This document shows, piece after piece, positions 16,958-25,744 of a DNA stretch of 33,037 nt. The stretch spans positions 1 to 33,037 of the forward strand of contig PYIY01000193.1 of the NCBI GenBank assembly GCA_003635195.1, in the 5' to 3' direction. Both the position numbers and the translations under genes were made by a program. Positions within the stretch are counted from its first letter, which is position 1; every line of letters begins with the position of its first letter. The stretch comes from Candidatus Poribacteria bacterium (GTDB lineage Bacteria; Poribacteria; WGA-4E; WGA-3G). The notes beneath the pieces were generated by a model that was given only the letters and a program-made list of their open reading frames with translations, was not told the DNA's origin and did no database searches.

Positions 16958-17487
16958 TTGTCATTTCTCCAATACGGACGCAGTATATCCCGCAATTTCT
17001 TGCGGGCACGAAATACAGTTGATTTCACGGTGCCTTCGGGTTGTTTTAATACCTCGGCAATCTCCTTGAAGCTCATGCCATTCAATTCCCGCATGATTAT
17101 CACCGCCCGCATGTCAGGCGGTAATTTACTGATAGCACAATGCACCGACTCCTTGAGTTCCTGCTGGATCACAATCTCATCCGGTGATGGATTGGATTGG
17201 TCAACGTGTGTGTGCATCAAAGCTTCGAGTTCCTCATCATCTCCTTCTGTCAAAGGCACCTGAAATTTCCGCCGCTTTAGCAGATTAAAACAGAGGTTCT
17301 GCGTACATTTCAGCAACCATGCAAGCGCGGTCTTCGGACGCAATTGGGCGTGGCATTCCCACGCCTTGATGAATGTCTCCTGCGTTATATCCTCTGCATC
17401 TTCCCGATTCCCGAGGAGATAGAGAGCGTTCTGATAAATCTGAGCCTTGTGTTTATGCACAAGCTTAAGAAATTTATCTTCCGTCAT
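16954..17487 (-). CDS. ECF (group 4) sigma-70 factor
   Basis: A 177-residue stand-alone ECF sigma factor. Region 2 lies at ~5-75 (HKAQIYQNALYLLGNREDAEDITQETF, then AWLLKCTQNLCFNLLKRRK). Region 4 lies at ~110-168 (LPPDMRAVIIMRELNGMSFKEI, then EGTVKSTVFRARKKLRDIL). Unlike the two other sigma domains in this window it has no C-terminal extension and has a cognate anti-sigma factor. GGAG lies 7 bases before the ATG. An ECF-like promoter candidate upstream suggests autoregulation. It heads the operon 17487 to 12164, which also encodes the DUF4252, DUF5694 and DUF5916 proteins. Confidence 0.95.
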   Translation of the reverse strand: MTEDKFLKLVHKHKAQIYQNALYLLGNREDAEDITQETFIKAWECHAQLRPKTALAWLLKCTQNLCFNLLKRRKFQVPLTEGDDEELEALMHTHVDQSNPSPDEIVIQQELKESVHCAISKLPPDMRAVIIMRELNGMSFKEIAEVLKQPEGTVKSTVFRARKKLRDILRPYWRNDK

Positions 17488-17521
17488 ATTGCTGCTCCGC
17501 GCGCTTTGAGGTTACTGTTAC

Positions 17522-17557
17522 TACAAACGAGTTTGAAAAAAGTTGCACTTTTTTCAA
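17522..17557 (-). promoter_or_regulatory. ECF-type promoter candidate with embedded inverted repeat
   Basis: On the minus strand TGCAACTTTTTT (from 17547) and CTCGTTTGTAG (17531-17521) resemble an ECF-type -35 (GCAACTTT-like) and a CGTTT-type -10. The start codon is about 40 bases further on. Overlapping the -35 is an inverted repeat with 11-bp perfect arms (TTGAAAAAAGT at 17533-17543 and ACTTTTTTCAA at 17547-17557) around a 3-base centre. The -35/-10 spacing is not certain. Confidence 0.45.
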
Positions 17558-17604
17558 TTTAAATTTTTTGAGATGGAGATATAAACAAGCGGATTAGAAT
17601 AGTT

Positions 17605-17680
17605 TAGGACTTACGCATTCCGTCTTAAAGTCCCCAAACCCCCATGATAAGGAGGGATAAAGGGGTTCAGGGATTTAGAG
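17605..17680. repeat. TAGGACTTACGCA copy 2 plus C/G-rich intergenic repeat
   Basis: It begins with the 13-mer also found at 12060-12072. A stretch with inverted AACCCC...GGGGTT arms around GATAAGGAGGGATAAA follows. It has the look of a short non-autonomous mobile or REP-like element. No open reading frame is present. It lies between the 3' end of the dehydrogenase gene and the sigma promoter. Confidence 0.3.
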
Positions 17681-17746
17681 GGTTTAATCTATTACTGGTG
17701 TCCAGGACTCAATAAGGCGTTGAAGGTTTTCGCGGCGGATCCGACT

Positions 17747-18697
17747 CTATTCCCATTCAAATACAGTGCCCAACAGGCGCATCGGTTCATCACGGAGCCA
17801 TCTGTATATCTGCGGTGCTTCGTCAACAGGCACGCGGTGTCGAATTAGCGGTGCGATCTTGATAGAACCTTGGCGTAAAAATCGGCAGAGGTTTTCCAAA
17901 TCATCACGAGTGAAGTGACTACACTGTAGGATGCTAATTTCTTTAAATTGCCCGATGTTAAAGGTATAATTGACATCGAACCGTCCGGCGACCAAGAGGA
18001 GCCGTCCACGGGTTTTACAGGCACGAATCATCGGCGTGACCATGTCCGGTACACCCGCAAAGTCCATGACAGCGTCAAATGCACCGTCTTGGATCTGGGC
18101 ATTCCAACCGTCGCCACTTGTATTAAAAACTTGTTCCGCTACACCTAATTGGCGGATCTGTTCCAATCGCGATGCCTCAATATCACAGACTGTGACGCGT
18201 GCCCCCATGGCATAAGCAATCTGTGCTGCAAACATACCGATGCAGCCCTGTCCGACAATAAGCACTTTTTCCCCGATGCGCGGCTCGACGCGCCGACAAC
18301 AGTGCATTGCGACACCAGAGATACCGAAAAGGGCGGCATCACTTGGATCAACATCTTCTGGCAATTTTAGGAGTAATCCATCCTCTCGGATAGTGAACCG
18401 CTCGACATGATTCACGCTCGCATAGATGAGGTCGCCGACCTGCAGCTGCGTCGCGTCCGGTCCCGTCTCAATGACTCTACCGACGTTCTGGTATCCATCA
18501 CTCACTGGCAGATGGTCCTCCGAGGTTGAATAGTTGCCCCCGATAAGTTGATTTCGCTCTGTACCGTTGGTAAGACCTGTAAATACGGCTTGGCACAACA
18601 CCTCGTTCCCGGTAGGCGGTGCTGGCTCCTTCCAATCAGTAGCAACAACCTTTTCGCGCCGTTTATCTGGCAGTGATTTGACGACAAGTGCTCTCAC
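17747..18697 (-). CDS. Zinc-free MDR-family alcohol dehydrogenase-like oxidoreductase
   Basis: A 316-residue medium-chain dehydrogenase/reductase. The N-terminal GroES-like part (~1-125) includes GLTNGTERNQLIGG and GYQNVGRVIETGPDATQLQVGD. The Rossmann part has VLIVGQGCIGMFAAQIA (~150) and an acidic VCDIE at the end of the second strand, pointing to NAD(H). The catalytic and structural zinc cysteines of classical alcohol dehydrogenases are missing. The likely role is oxidation or reduction of a sugar- or inositol-like alcohol; the substrate is unknown. I place the start at GTG 18697 (MRALVVKSLPD) because AAGGAG is 11 bases upstream, while an ATG at 18718 lacks a ribosome site. It is divergent from the aldolase gene. 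Confidence 0.82.
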   Translation of the reverse strand: MRALVVKSLPDKRREKVVATDWKEPAPPTGNEVLCQAVFTGLTNGTERNQLIGGNYSTSEDHLPVSDGYQNVGRVIETGPDATQLQVGDLIYASVNHVERFTIREDGLLLKLPEDVDPSDAALFGISGVAMHCCRRVEPRIGEKVLIVGQGCIGMFAAQIAYAMGARVTVCDIEASRLEQIRQLGVAEQVFNTSGDGWNAQIQDGAFDAVMDFAGVPDMVTPMIRACKTRGRLLLVAGRFDVNYTFNIGQFKEISILQCSHFTRDDLENLCRFLRQGSIKIAPLIRHRVPVDEAPQIYRWLRDEPMRLLGTVFEWE

Positions 18698-18745
18698 GAT
18701 ATTGATAACTCCTTGCATAAATTTGCGTTCATGATTCGGTTTTTT

Positions 18746-18774
18746 ATGCTAAATGAAACTCACGAATTTGTCAA
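18746..18774 (-). promoter_or_regulatory. Sigma-70-type promoter for the dehydrogenase
   Basis: On the minus strand TTGACA (18774-18769) is followed by a 17-base spacer and TAGCAT (18751-18746). It is about 50 bases before the GTG start and back to back with the aldolase promoter. Confidence 0.6.
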
Positions 18775-18840
18775 CGCCAAAGTTGTCTAAGGTCAAAATT
18801 TTCAGTTTTTATTGCTTACGGATTCTTAAAAAATTTTTTG

Positions 18841-18868
18841 TTGACAGATTTCGCGTTTTCTATACAAT
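18841..18868 (+). promoter_or_regulatory. Sigma-70-type promoter for the aldolase
   Basis: Perfect TTGACA (18841-18846), a 16-base spacer and TACAAT (18863-18868). The predicted leader is about 80 bases, ending in the AAGGAG ribosome site before the ATG at 18954. The shared 72-base stretch between the divergent promoters is AT-rich and could hold a regulator site; I see no clear palindrome in it. Confidence 0.65.
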
Positions 18869-18953
18869 TTTAAATTATTCCACCAGAAAATGTTCGGAAA
18901 TAACCGAAACTATTTTTACACTTTGCACGTTAATTTTTTAAGGAGAATCCGTA

Positions 18954-19832
18954 ATGCCAAAACGCGTTAATAAAGCGATTGAATTACTGGAAGATGACCT
19001 GCCTGTTTTCTATACTGGCAGTCATACAGGCGCGAACTTGAACTATGACGCAGGTCGTGAAATGGCAAAGACCTGGGCAGACTATATCAATGTTGGCATG
19101 GAGCACGGAAGTTTTGATCTTGCCGGGTTGGATAATTTCATGCGCGGTCTTGCTGATGGGGGTCCAACGAATAGTGGTCACACAACCCCGGCAGTCATTG
19201 TCGAATTACCAGTAGATGGTGTCAGTGCAGATGTAATTCGTGCGAACGGTTGGCAGATGCGGCAGCTTCTTGCCCGCGGTGTGCATGGACTCCTACTTTG
19301 TCACGCTGAATCTCCAGAGGCGGTCAAAGCGTTTGTTGAGGCGTGCCGGTACCCGTTCCAGACAATCGGTGTCGGTACGCAGTTAGATGTCGGTAGACGC
19401 GGTTCAGCCGGTCAAGGCTCAGCAGCACCTATATGGGGCATTTCCGCTAACGAATATCTGGATGTCGCTGATCCGTGGCCCCTAAACCCAAATGGCGAAC
19501 TCTTCTTAGGTCTCAAATTTGAAAATAAACGTGCATTAGCAAACGTCGAGATTACGGCGCAAGTCCCTGGCATCGCTTTCGCGGAGTGGGGACCAGGGGA
19601 TATGAGCATGTCATTTGGCTACAAGAACCCGCCGAACCCGCGTCCACAGGAACTGCAAGATGCTCGGGATCGCGTCTTTGCAGCTTGCAAAGCAGCTGGT
19701 ATTCAGTTTTTAGAAAGCACATCTCCTGATACAATTGAGGCGAGCATTGACGCTGGTGTACGGATTACCGGTGGTGGCGAAGAAGCTGCACGCATCGGAC
19801 GGGCGTACGCCGGTAGAACAATGCCCGTCTAA
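18954..19832 (+). CDS. HpcH/HpaI aldolase/citrate lyase family protein
   Basis: A 292-residue cytoplasmic class II (metal-dependent) aldolase-like enzyme on a TIM-barrel fold. Family features are the N-terminal LPVFYTGSHTG segment, VGMEHGSFDL, LLARGVHGLLLCHAESPEAVKAF, and the late metal/substrate loop AEWGPGDMSMSFG (the family's GPxDLS). Homologues cleave 2-keto-3-deoxy sugar acids or related hydroxy-keto acids to pyruvate and an aldehyde. The exact substrate cannot be read from sequence. AAGGAG lies 8 bases before the ATG. The RraA-type aldolase follows and a divergent dehydrogenase lies upstream, which fits a small sugar-acid catabolic locus. Confidence 0.85.
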   Translation: MPKRVNKAIELLEDDLPVFYTGSHTGANLNYDAGREMAKTWADYINVGMEHGSFDLAGLDNFMRGLADGGPTNSGHTTPAVIVELPVDGVSADVIRANGWQMRQLLARGVHGLLLCHAESPEAVKAFVEACRYPFQTIGVGTQLDVGRRGSAGQGSAAPIWGISANEYLDVADPWPLNPNGELFLGLKFENKRALANVEITAQVPGIAFAEWGPGDMSMSFGYKNPPNPRPQELQDARDRVFAACKAAGIQFLESTSPDTIEASIDAGVRITGGGEEAARIGRAYAGRTMPV

Positions 19833-19911
19833 AACCTATAGCATTCCCGAGATCCAAAACACTAAGCCTGAAACGAAGTGGAAGGGTTTTTGCAATGTAA
19901 TACAAGGAATC

Positions 19912-19955
19912 GATTTAGTCTATTCCCAGACTAAATCCGGTATTTCTGCGGATTT
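19912..19955 (+). repeat. Perfect hairpin plus a 17-mer shared with the rnpB upstream region
   Basis: GATTTAGTCT (19912-19921) and AGACTAAATC (19928-19937) form a 10-bp perfect stem with a 6-base loop in the 192-base gap between the aldolase and RraA genes. There is no T-run, so it may be an RNA processing or stabilising hairpin rather than a terminator. The adjacent 17-mer GGTATTTCTGCGGATTT (19939-19955) recurs exactly at 32438-32454, which suggests a dispersed intergenic repeat. Confidence 0.4.
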
Positions 19956-20024
19956 CTTCTACTCAACACAAAGGCACGTGAATGCTCCAACCTACGCTAC
20001 TTAACCGCAAGGAAAATCAAAAAT

Positions 20025-20759
20025 ATGGCATTAACAGAACAGGAAATGTTGGCAGAGCTGCGGAAATACGACACCCCCTCAATTACGAATGTGGTTGCTA
20101 CGTATCCGGGGAGTCCGCTCTGCCTTGGACTCTACAACCCCTGGACGGAGAATTGGTATACGGATACGACGCTCCGTTGTATGTACCCTGAACTCGGTGC
20201 TGTTGCTGGGTACGCAGTGACGTGCGTCTACGGTTTACCTGATCCCAACTACTCAGAACTCTCTTTTATGGATGTTATAGATGCGTTGGGTGCCTCCAAA
20301 CAACCAACGATCTTGGCGTTTGAGCAGAAATTTCCATCCGAATTTGCGAATAAAGTCGGCTTAGCCGGTGGAAACATGACGGCAGCGATGAAATCAATCG
20401 GTTGTCTTGGAGCAATTTCAAACGGTCCATCACGCGACATCGACGAAATCCGCCCCATGGAATTTCAGTATTTGTTAAGCGGTATCACACCTGGACACGG
20501 AGCGATGGCGGTTCAGGCGGTCAACGTACCGGTCTCAATAGCAGGCATGGATGTTGCGCCGGGTGAGATTATCCACATGGACGAAAACGGTGCCTGCAAG
20601 TTCCCCGGAGACAAATTGGAGGCAGTCCTGACAAATGTCAAGGCGTTACTCGAAGAGGAAGGCGATCGGATAGGGAAGTTGCTCTCAGGTCCAAAAACAG
20701 CCAAGCAGGTCCGCGCCATTTTCAGTGGGCATTCTTACGCAGAAGAGGACGAGGAATAA
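20025..20759 (+). CDS. RraA family protein (HMG/CHA aldolase-like)
   Basis: A 244-residue protein of the RraA/4-hydroxy-4-methyl-2-oxoglutarate aldolase family. The diagnostic stretch is at ~122-148: AGGNMTAAMKSIGCLGAISNG, then SRDIDEI, where the Arg-Asp pair binds substrate carboxylate and divalent metal. The family trimer either cleaves HMG-type keto acids to pyruvate or, in E. coli RraA, inhibits RNase E. The catabolic neighbours favour the aldolase role. AAGGA lies 9 bases before the ATG. The C-terminus is acidic (EEDEE). Confidence 0.85.
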   Translation: MALTEQEMLAELRKYDTPSITNVVATYPGSPLCLGLYNPWTENWYTDTTLRCMYPELGAVAGYAVTCVYGLPDPNYSELSFMDVIDALGASKQPTILAFEQKFPSEFANKVGLAGGNMTAAMKSIGCLGAISNGPSRDIDEIRPMEFQYLLSGITPGHGAMAVQAVNVPVSIAGMDVAPGEIIHMDENGACKFPGDKLEAVLTNVKALLEEEGDRIGKLLSGPKTAKQVRAIFSGHSYAEEDEE

Positions 20760-21120
20760 TCATACCTTTCCTTAAATCATTCTGATGTGTTTCAAAACTG
20801 TTTTGGCACCTAAAACGAGATTTATGGAAATGCTTGTGGTGTCTACAGAATGAAAAAATTCAGAAAAAATTGTTTGCAAGAGAGACTAAAATCCATTATA
20901 ATTCTATGAAGCAAAAATTTTAGTCAGAAGTCGTTTCCCAAATTTCCGTATTAGATTGTAAACATAAGTTTACCATCAAATTCCCGATTGTATCCCTTGT
21001 GTGTTGGGTCTACAAACGGTGCATTGTAGGATGAAGTTTGTAGATTTCCAATATCATAATACGAACCGTACCTTCCGAATTCTTTAAATAATAATTAATA
21101 AAATTGAAACAGGATAAGAA
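20760..21120 (+). other. Gene-free 361-base region: promoter and long leader of tyrS
   Basis: An AT-rich intergenic stretch. It contains a near-consensus sigma-70 promoter (TTGCAA 20874-20879, 17 bases, TATAAT 20897-20902) and then a leader of about 210 bases to tyrS. I looked for a T-box (AGGGUGGNACCGCG-like) and a terminator/antiterminator and saw neither. No tRNA and no small open reading frame with a ribosome site is apparent. Confidence 0.5.
20874..20902 (+). promoter_or_regulatory. Sigma-70-type promoter for tyrS
   Basis: TTGCAA and a perfect TATAAT separated by exactly 17 bases. Start of transcription is expected near 20909. Confidence 0.65.
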
Positions 21121-22401
21121 ATGCACAACGTCTTTGAAGCCCTGAAAGAGCGGGGTTTTATCAAACAGATCACAAACGCTGAGCAAATCGCCAACCTGTT
21201 AGCTGAAGAACGAGTGACTTACTATGCCGGCTTTGATCCGACAGCCTCAAGCCTGCATGTTGGGAGTCTTGTTCCGATAATGGCGATGGCACACTTGCAA
21301 CGCGCCGGACATACGCCGATTGCAATCATCGGCGGTGGGACAACAATGATAGGCGATCCAACTGACAAAACCGAGATGCGCTCGATGTTGTCGCAAGAAC
21401 AAATTTCAGCTAACAGCAAGAGTATCCTCGCGCAGCTGCAACGTTACTTAAATCTGGACAATGAGATAGCGGATGCTAATGATTCGCAAACAACTATCTC
21501 AAAAGTAGGTAGATTTCTCAATAATGCTGATTGGTTGCTCTCTATAAATTATATTGAATTTCTACGCGATATCGGCAAACACTTTCGGGTGAATGAGATG
21601 ATTAAGGTGGAAGGCTATCGGCAACGCCTTGAACGTGAACTCGGTCTCTCGTTTCTTGAATTTAATTATCAACTCCTCCAAGCTTATGATTACTTGTGTC
21701 TTTTTCAGAAGTATGGATGCCGTCTCCAACTCGGTGGGGACGACCAGTGGGGCAATATCCTTGCTGGTGTTGAGCTGATCCGTCGGATTGAAGGCGAACG
21801 GGTTCACGCTGTCACTTTTCCGCTCCTCACAACAGCAAGCGGTGCAAAGATGGGAAAAACCGCTGGTGGCGCAGTTTGGCTCGATGCAGAACAGACCTCA
21901 CCGTACGAGTTCTATCAGTATTGGATCAACGTAGATGACCGCGATGTCTCGCGATTCTTAGCGTATTTCACCTTCCTACCGATGGATGAGGTGCGGCGGC
22001 TCGGTGATTTGGAAGATGAGGCGATTCGCGAAGCAAAGGAGGTCCTCGCCTACGAAACCACACAACTTGCTCACGGAAAGGTGGAAGCGGACAAAGCCCA
22101 AGCAACATCACGCGCCGCCTTTGGTGGTGGTAACCTTGATGAAGCCGAGATGCCAACTTCGGTTATTCCATCGGAACGGTTTGATAGCGGTATTCCAATC
22201 ATGGCATTGTTTCATGAAGTTGGATTGGCCAATTCGCGTAGCGAAGCGCGGCGGCTCATTCAACAGGGCGGTGCCTACATCAACGAAAAACAGTGCCGCG
22301 AGATTGATAGGGTCGTTGGTACCGACTTGCTTGAAGAAAATGCTTTGCTGCTCCGTGCTGGCAAGAAGCGTTATCATCGAATTGTTTTAAAAGAAAATTA
22401 A
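21121..22401 (+). CDS. tyrS: Tyrosyl-tRNA synthetase
   Basis: A 426-residue class I aminoacyl-tRNA synthetase that charges tRNA-Tyr in the cytoplasm. Visible features are YYAGFDPTASSLHVGSLVPIMA (~38-60, HIGH-type motif HVGS), the tyrosine/ATP pocket QLGGDDQWGNI (~200), the KMSKS-type loop KMGKT (~243-247), and a C-terminal S4 RNA-binding domain (~355-420, ANSRSEARRLIQQGGAYIN). The length is the usual one for bacterial TyrS. AGGA lies 6 bases before the ATG. Confidence 0.98.
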   Translation: MHNVFEALKERGFIKQITNAEQIANLLAEERVTYYAGFDPTASSLHVGSLVPIMAMAHLQRAGHTPIAIIGGGTTMIGDPTDKTEMRSMLSQEQISANSKSILAQLQRYLNLDNEIADANDSQTTISKVGRFLNNADWLLSINYIEFLRDIGKHFRVNEMIKVEGYRQRLERELGLSFLEFNYQLLQAYDYLCLFQKYGCRLQLGGDDQWGNILAGVELIRRIEGERVHAVTFPLLTTASGAKMGKTAGGAVWLDAEQTSPYEFYQYWINVDDRDVSRFLAYFTFLPMDEVRRLGDLEDEAIREAKEVLAYETTQLAHGKVEADKAQATSRAAFGGGNLDEAEMPTSVIPSERFDSGIPIMALFHEVGLANSRSEARRLIQQGGAYINEKQCREIDRVVGTDLLEENALLLRAGKKRYHRIVLKEN

Positions 22402-22507
22402 TCATAATTCAGAAATATTTATTTATAGACGTGCTTCCAAGCACACATCATAAAACGGTTTTCACGGGTACTTTCTTCAGTGCACCGATAACCAGAGAGG
22501 TATGAGT

Positions 22508-25500
22508 ATGGCAGTTGATAATCCGAAAGAGGTTGATGAAGGGGCAACCTCTCCAAAGCCTCCGAATGGAGGTGATCGGACAGGGCTTACTTTCACACCC
22601 TATTTTACCAAGCCCGGTGTTCATCCCTACGATTTGTTGGAATGGGAACGCCGCGACGCGGTCATCTATAACGAAAAAGGCGATGTCATCTTTAAACAGG
22701 AGCAGGTTGAAGTACCAGGAGACTGGACACAACTCGCGACAGATATTGCGTCATCAAAGTATTTCCGAAAAGCGGGAGTTCCCGGAGCAGAAGCAGAGGA
22801 CAGTGCGCGCCAACTGGTTACTCGTGTTGCGCGTACGCTCCGCCGCGCCGGAGAAGCATTCGGGGGCTATTTTGCCACCCCTGAAGACGCAGAGACCTTT
22901 GAGATGGAATTGACGCATATCCTTATTACACAACGCGGTGCCTTCAACTCACCTGTCTGGTTTAACTGCGGCTTGTGGCATGAATATAATATCGAGGGCG
23001 GTGGCGGAAACTACTATTGGGACCGGGACGCAGAAAAAGTCAAGGTTACCACCAATGCATACCAACACCCACAAAATTCCGCCTGTTTTATTCAAAGCGT
23101 TGACGATTCTCTGGACTCTATGTTGGAGCTCCAGAGATCCGAAGTGCGTCTCTTTAAATACGGCAGTGGTACAGGTTCTAATTTCAGTAAGGTTCGCGCC
23201 AAAGGTGAACTTCTTTCTGGGGGTGGTGAGAGTTCTGGGGTTCTCTCGTTCCTTGAAGGCTTTGATCGGTGGGCAGGTAGCATCAAATCCGGAGGCACGA
23301 CAAGACGCGCAGCGAAAATGGTCATCCTCGATATGGACCACCCAGAAATTGTTGACTATATTGACTGGAAACTGAGAGAAGAGGATAAAGCAAAGGCACT
23401 TATCGCTGCAGGGTACCCAGCTGATTTCAACGGTGAAGCCTACAGTACTGTCAGTGGGCAAAACAGCAATAACTCTGTACGGATTCCAGATGACTTCATG
23501 GATGCCTACCTCCAAGGGGATTCTTGGAAAACGACCTATCGCACAAGCGGGGACGTTGCCGACGAGTATGACGCCAGAACACTGATGGAGAAGATCGCTT
23601 ATGCCGCATGGGCATGCGCGGATCCGGGCGTCCAATTTGACAGCACGATCCAGAAATGGCATACCTGCAAAAACACGGGTAGAATTAATGCCAGCAATCC
23701 GTGCAGTGAATACCTTTTTTTAGACGATTCCGCCTGCAACCTCGCCAGTATTAATCTCGCTAAATTCTTGAAAGATGATAATACCTTCGACATTAAGGGT
23801 TTCCGTGCTACTGTTCGTGTGTTCGCAACTGCGATGGAAATCATAGTAGATCTCTCTTCATATCCAACGGAAAGGATAGCACAACGTTCCCATGAATATC
23901 GCCCACTCGGACTCGGTTATGCTAACTTGGGCGCGCTCTTGATGCGTTTAGGGATTCCTTACGACAGCGAGCAAGCTTGTGCTTACGCGGGTGCTATCAC
24001 TGCTATTCTGAGCGGCCATGGGTACCAAACGAGCGCAGAGATTGCTAAAAGCGTCGGGGCTTTCGCTGGACACGCGAAAAACACTGACACTATGTTAGAC
24101 GTTATGCGGCTGCACCGCGATGCTGCCTATAGTATCAATCCGACTGCATGCCCATCTGAACTTTTAGATGCTGCAAAAACAGATTGGGATGCCTGCCTTG
24201 AGAAAGGCGAGCAGTGGGGTTATCGGAATTCTCAGATTAGTGTCATCGCGCCGACAGGAACAATCTCCTTCCTGATGGATTGTGATACGACAGGCATCGA
24301 ACCGGAGTTTGCCCTCGTTAAGTTCAAAAAGTTAGCAGGCGGCGGATACATGAAGATTGTTAACCAGAGTGTTCGCGATGCCTTGCACAACCTGGATTAC
24401 ACGCTCCAGCAGACAGAAGCCATTATTACTTACTTGGTCGGGACAGGCACTTTTGAAGGCACACCGCACATCAATCCAGAAACATTGAAACGGAAAGGTT
24501 TCACACCAGAAGATATTGAGCGCGTTGCGGAGATGCTGCCGAGTGCGTTTGATCTGAATCTCGCCTTCGCCCCCGGTTTTCTCGGAGCGGACTGTCTTGA
24601 GCGGTTAGGGATAACTGAAGAAGAAGCAGCGGAGCCGAGCTTTGATCTCCTTTCTGCTATTGGCTTCACTGAAGATGAGATTAGCATCGCTGAAGAAGTT
24701 ATCTGTGGTACAGGCACAGTAGAGGGAGCACCGCATCTCTCACCGACGCACTACGCCGTTTTCGATTGCGCTGTCCAGTGCGGTAAGCACGGCACCCGTT
24801 ATATAAATCACATGGGACCGTTGAAAATGATGGCGGCTGTGCAGCCCTTTATCTCTGGGGCTATTTCCAAGACTGTTAACGTCCCACACGACGCAACAGT
24901 AGATGACATCAAGACGTTATACGTAGAAGCGTGGCGACGCGGGGTCAAATGTCTCGCGGTTTATCGCGACGGTAGCAAAGGCAGTCAACCGCTTTCAACG
25001 CGGAGCCAACAGGATGCAGAAAGTGAAACCGATGAGGCTATTGCTGATGTGGCAGTTGACCGACCTATCAGAAAGCGTCTTCCAGACACGCGTACTTCTC
25101 TTACGCATAAATTTAGCGTTGGCGGTCATGAAGGTTATATTCATGTCGGCTTTTATGAGGATGGCAGCCCCGGCGAAGTCTTTCTCCGTATGAGCAAAGA
25201 AGGAACGGCTGTCTCTGGCTTGATGGACTCTGTCGCGGTCCTGACTTCTATTGCGTTGCAGTACGGCGTACCGTTAGAGTCGCTTGTTAATAAGTTTAGC
25301 CACGTTCGGTTTGAACCGTCAGGTTTCACGGCTGATCCTGACATTCCGATGGCGAAGTCGATTATAGATTACGTTTTCCGATGGCTCGGCATGCGGTTCC
25401 TCTCCCAAGAACCACACGGAAGTGCTGACATGCAGGCTTTTGATGAAGAGATGGTGCCCCCCGAGGAACTCCATCCCTATGGACACGGAAGTAACGGCGA

Positions 25501-25645
25501 GACCGATTCTTGGATAGCTCATGAAAAGCAGGTCGTGCTCCAGCATGCGGATGCACCACCGTGTCTGGAGTGTGGCGCCCTTATGATGAGAAGCGGTGTC
25601 TGCTATCGTTGCACAAATTGTGGCACGACAAGTGGATGTTCCTAA
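22508..25645 (+). CDS. nrdJ: Adenosylcobalamin-dependent ribonucleotide reductase
   Basis: A class II ribonucleotide reductase of 1045 residues that makes deoxynucleotides from ribonucleotides using coenzyme B12, with no need for oxygen or a small subunit. Seen in order: N-terminal region with FNSPVWFNCGL (~150); FIQSVDDSLDSM and FKYGSGTGSNFSKVRA (~195-235); active-site strands NPCSEYLFLDDSACNLASINLAKF (~395-420); the loop APTGTISFLMDCDTTGIEP (~580); a TSCPD-type domain (SLTHKFSVGGHEGYIHVGFYEDG); and a C-terminal zinc ribbon CLECGALMM...CYRCTNCG. The ATG at 22508 is preferred over 22502 because GAGAGG is then 7 bases away instead of one. A strong terminator follows. Confidence 0.96.
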   Translation: MAVDNPKEVDEGATSPKPPNGGDRTGLTFTPYFTKPGVHPYDLLEWERRDAVIYNEKGDVIFKQEQVEVPGDWTQLATDIASSKYFRKAGVPGAEAEDSARQLVTRVARTLRRAGEAFGGYFATPEDAETFEMELTHILITQRGAFNSPVWFNCGLWHEYNIEGGGGNYYWDRDAEKVKVTTNAYQHPQNSACFIQSVDDSLDSMLELQRSEVRLFKYGSGTGSNFSKVRAKGELLSGGGESSGVLSFLEGFDRWAGSIKSGGTTRRAAKMVILDMDHPEIVDYIDWKLREEDKAKALIAAGYPADFNGEAYSTVSGQNSNNSVRIPDDFMDAYLQGDSWKTTYRTSGDVADEYDARTLMEKIAYAAWACADPGVQFDSTIQKWHTCKNTGRINASNPCSEYLFLDDSACNLASINLAKFLKDDNTFDIKGFRATVRVFATAMEIIVDLSSYPTERIAQRSHEYRPLGLGYANLGALLMRLGIPYDSEQACAYAGAITAILSGHGYQTSAEIAKSVGAFAGHAKNTDTMLDVMRLHRDAAYSINPTACPSELLDAAKTDWDACLEKGEQWGYRNSQISVIAPTGTISFLMDCDTTGIEPEFALVKFKKLAGGGYMKIVNQSVRDALHNLDYTLQQTEAIITYLVGTGTFEGTPHINPETLKRKGFTPEDIERVAEMLPSAFDLNLAFAPGFLGADCLERLGITEEEAAEPSFDLLSAIGFTEDEISIAEEVICGTGTVEGAPHLSPTHYAVFDCAVQCGKHGTRYINHMGPLKMMAAVQPFISGAISKTVNVPHDATVDDIKTLYVEAWRRGVKCLAVYRDGSKGSQPLSTRSQQDAESETDEAIADVAVDRPIRKRLPDTRTSLTHKFSVGGHEGYIHVGFYEDGSPGEVFLRMSKEGTAVSGLMDSVAVLTSIALQYGVPLESLVNKFSHVRFEPSGFTADPDIPMAKSIIDYVFRWLGMRFLSQEPHGSADMQAFDEEMVPPEELHPYGHGSNGETDSWIAHEKQVVLQHADAPPCLECGALMMRSGVCYRCTNCGTTSGCS

Positions 25646-25656
25646 GACTGTATATG

Positions 25657-25711
25657 CCAGAGTCATTCAAAAGCAAGAACGGAATAGTTCTGAATGGCTC
25701 TGGTTTTTTTT
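25657..25711 (+). terminator. Intrinsic terminator after nrdJ
   Basis: CCAGAGTCATTCA (25657-25669) pairs with TGAATGGCTCTGG (25691-25703) over 13 positions with one G-U pair, and eight T residues follow (25704-25711). It begins 12 bases after the nrdJ stop codon and separates the housekeeping gene from the TIR cluster. Only 33 bases lie between the T-run and the first TIR start, too few for an ordinary promoter. Confidence 0.85.
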
Positions 25712-25744
25712 ACGACTTGTCACCGTGAAAATCAAGGAGAAAGT

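Noticed and set aside
20903..21120. Possible tyrosine T-box riboswitch in the long tyrS leader
   Set aside because: No T-box consensus, no Stem I motifs and no terminator hairpin with a T-run could be found.
22431..22444. GTGCTTCCAAGCAC as terminator after tyrS
   Set aside because: The loop is only two bases and there is no T-run on either side.
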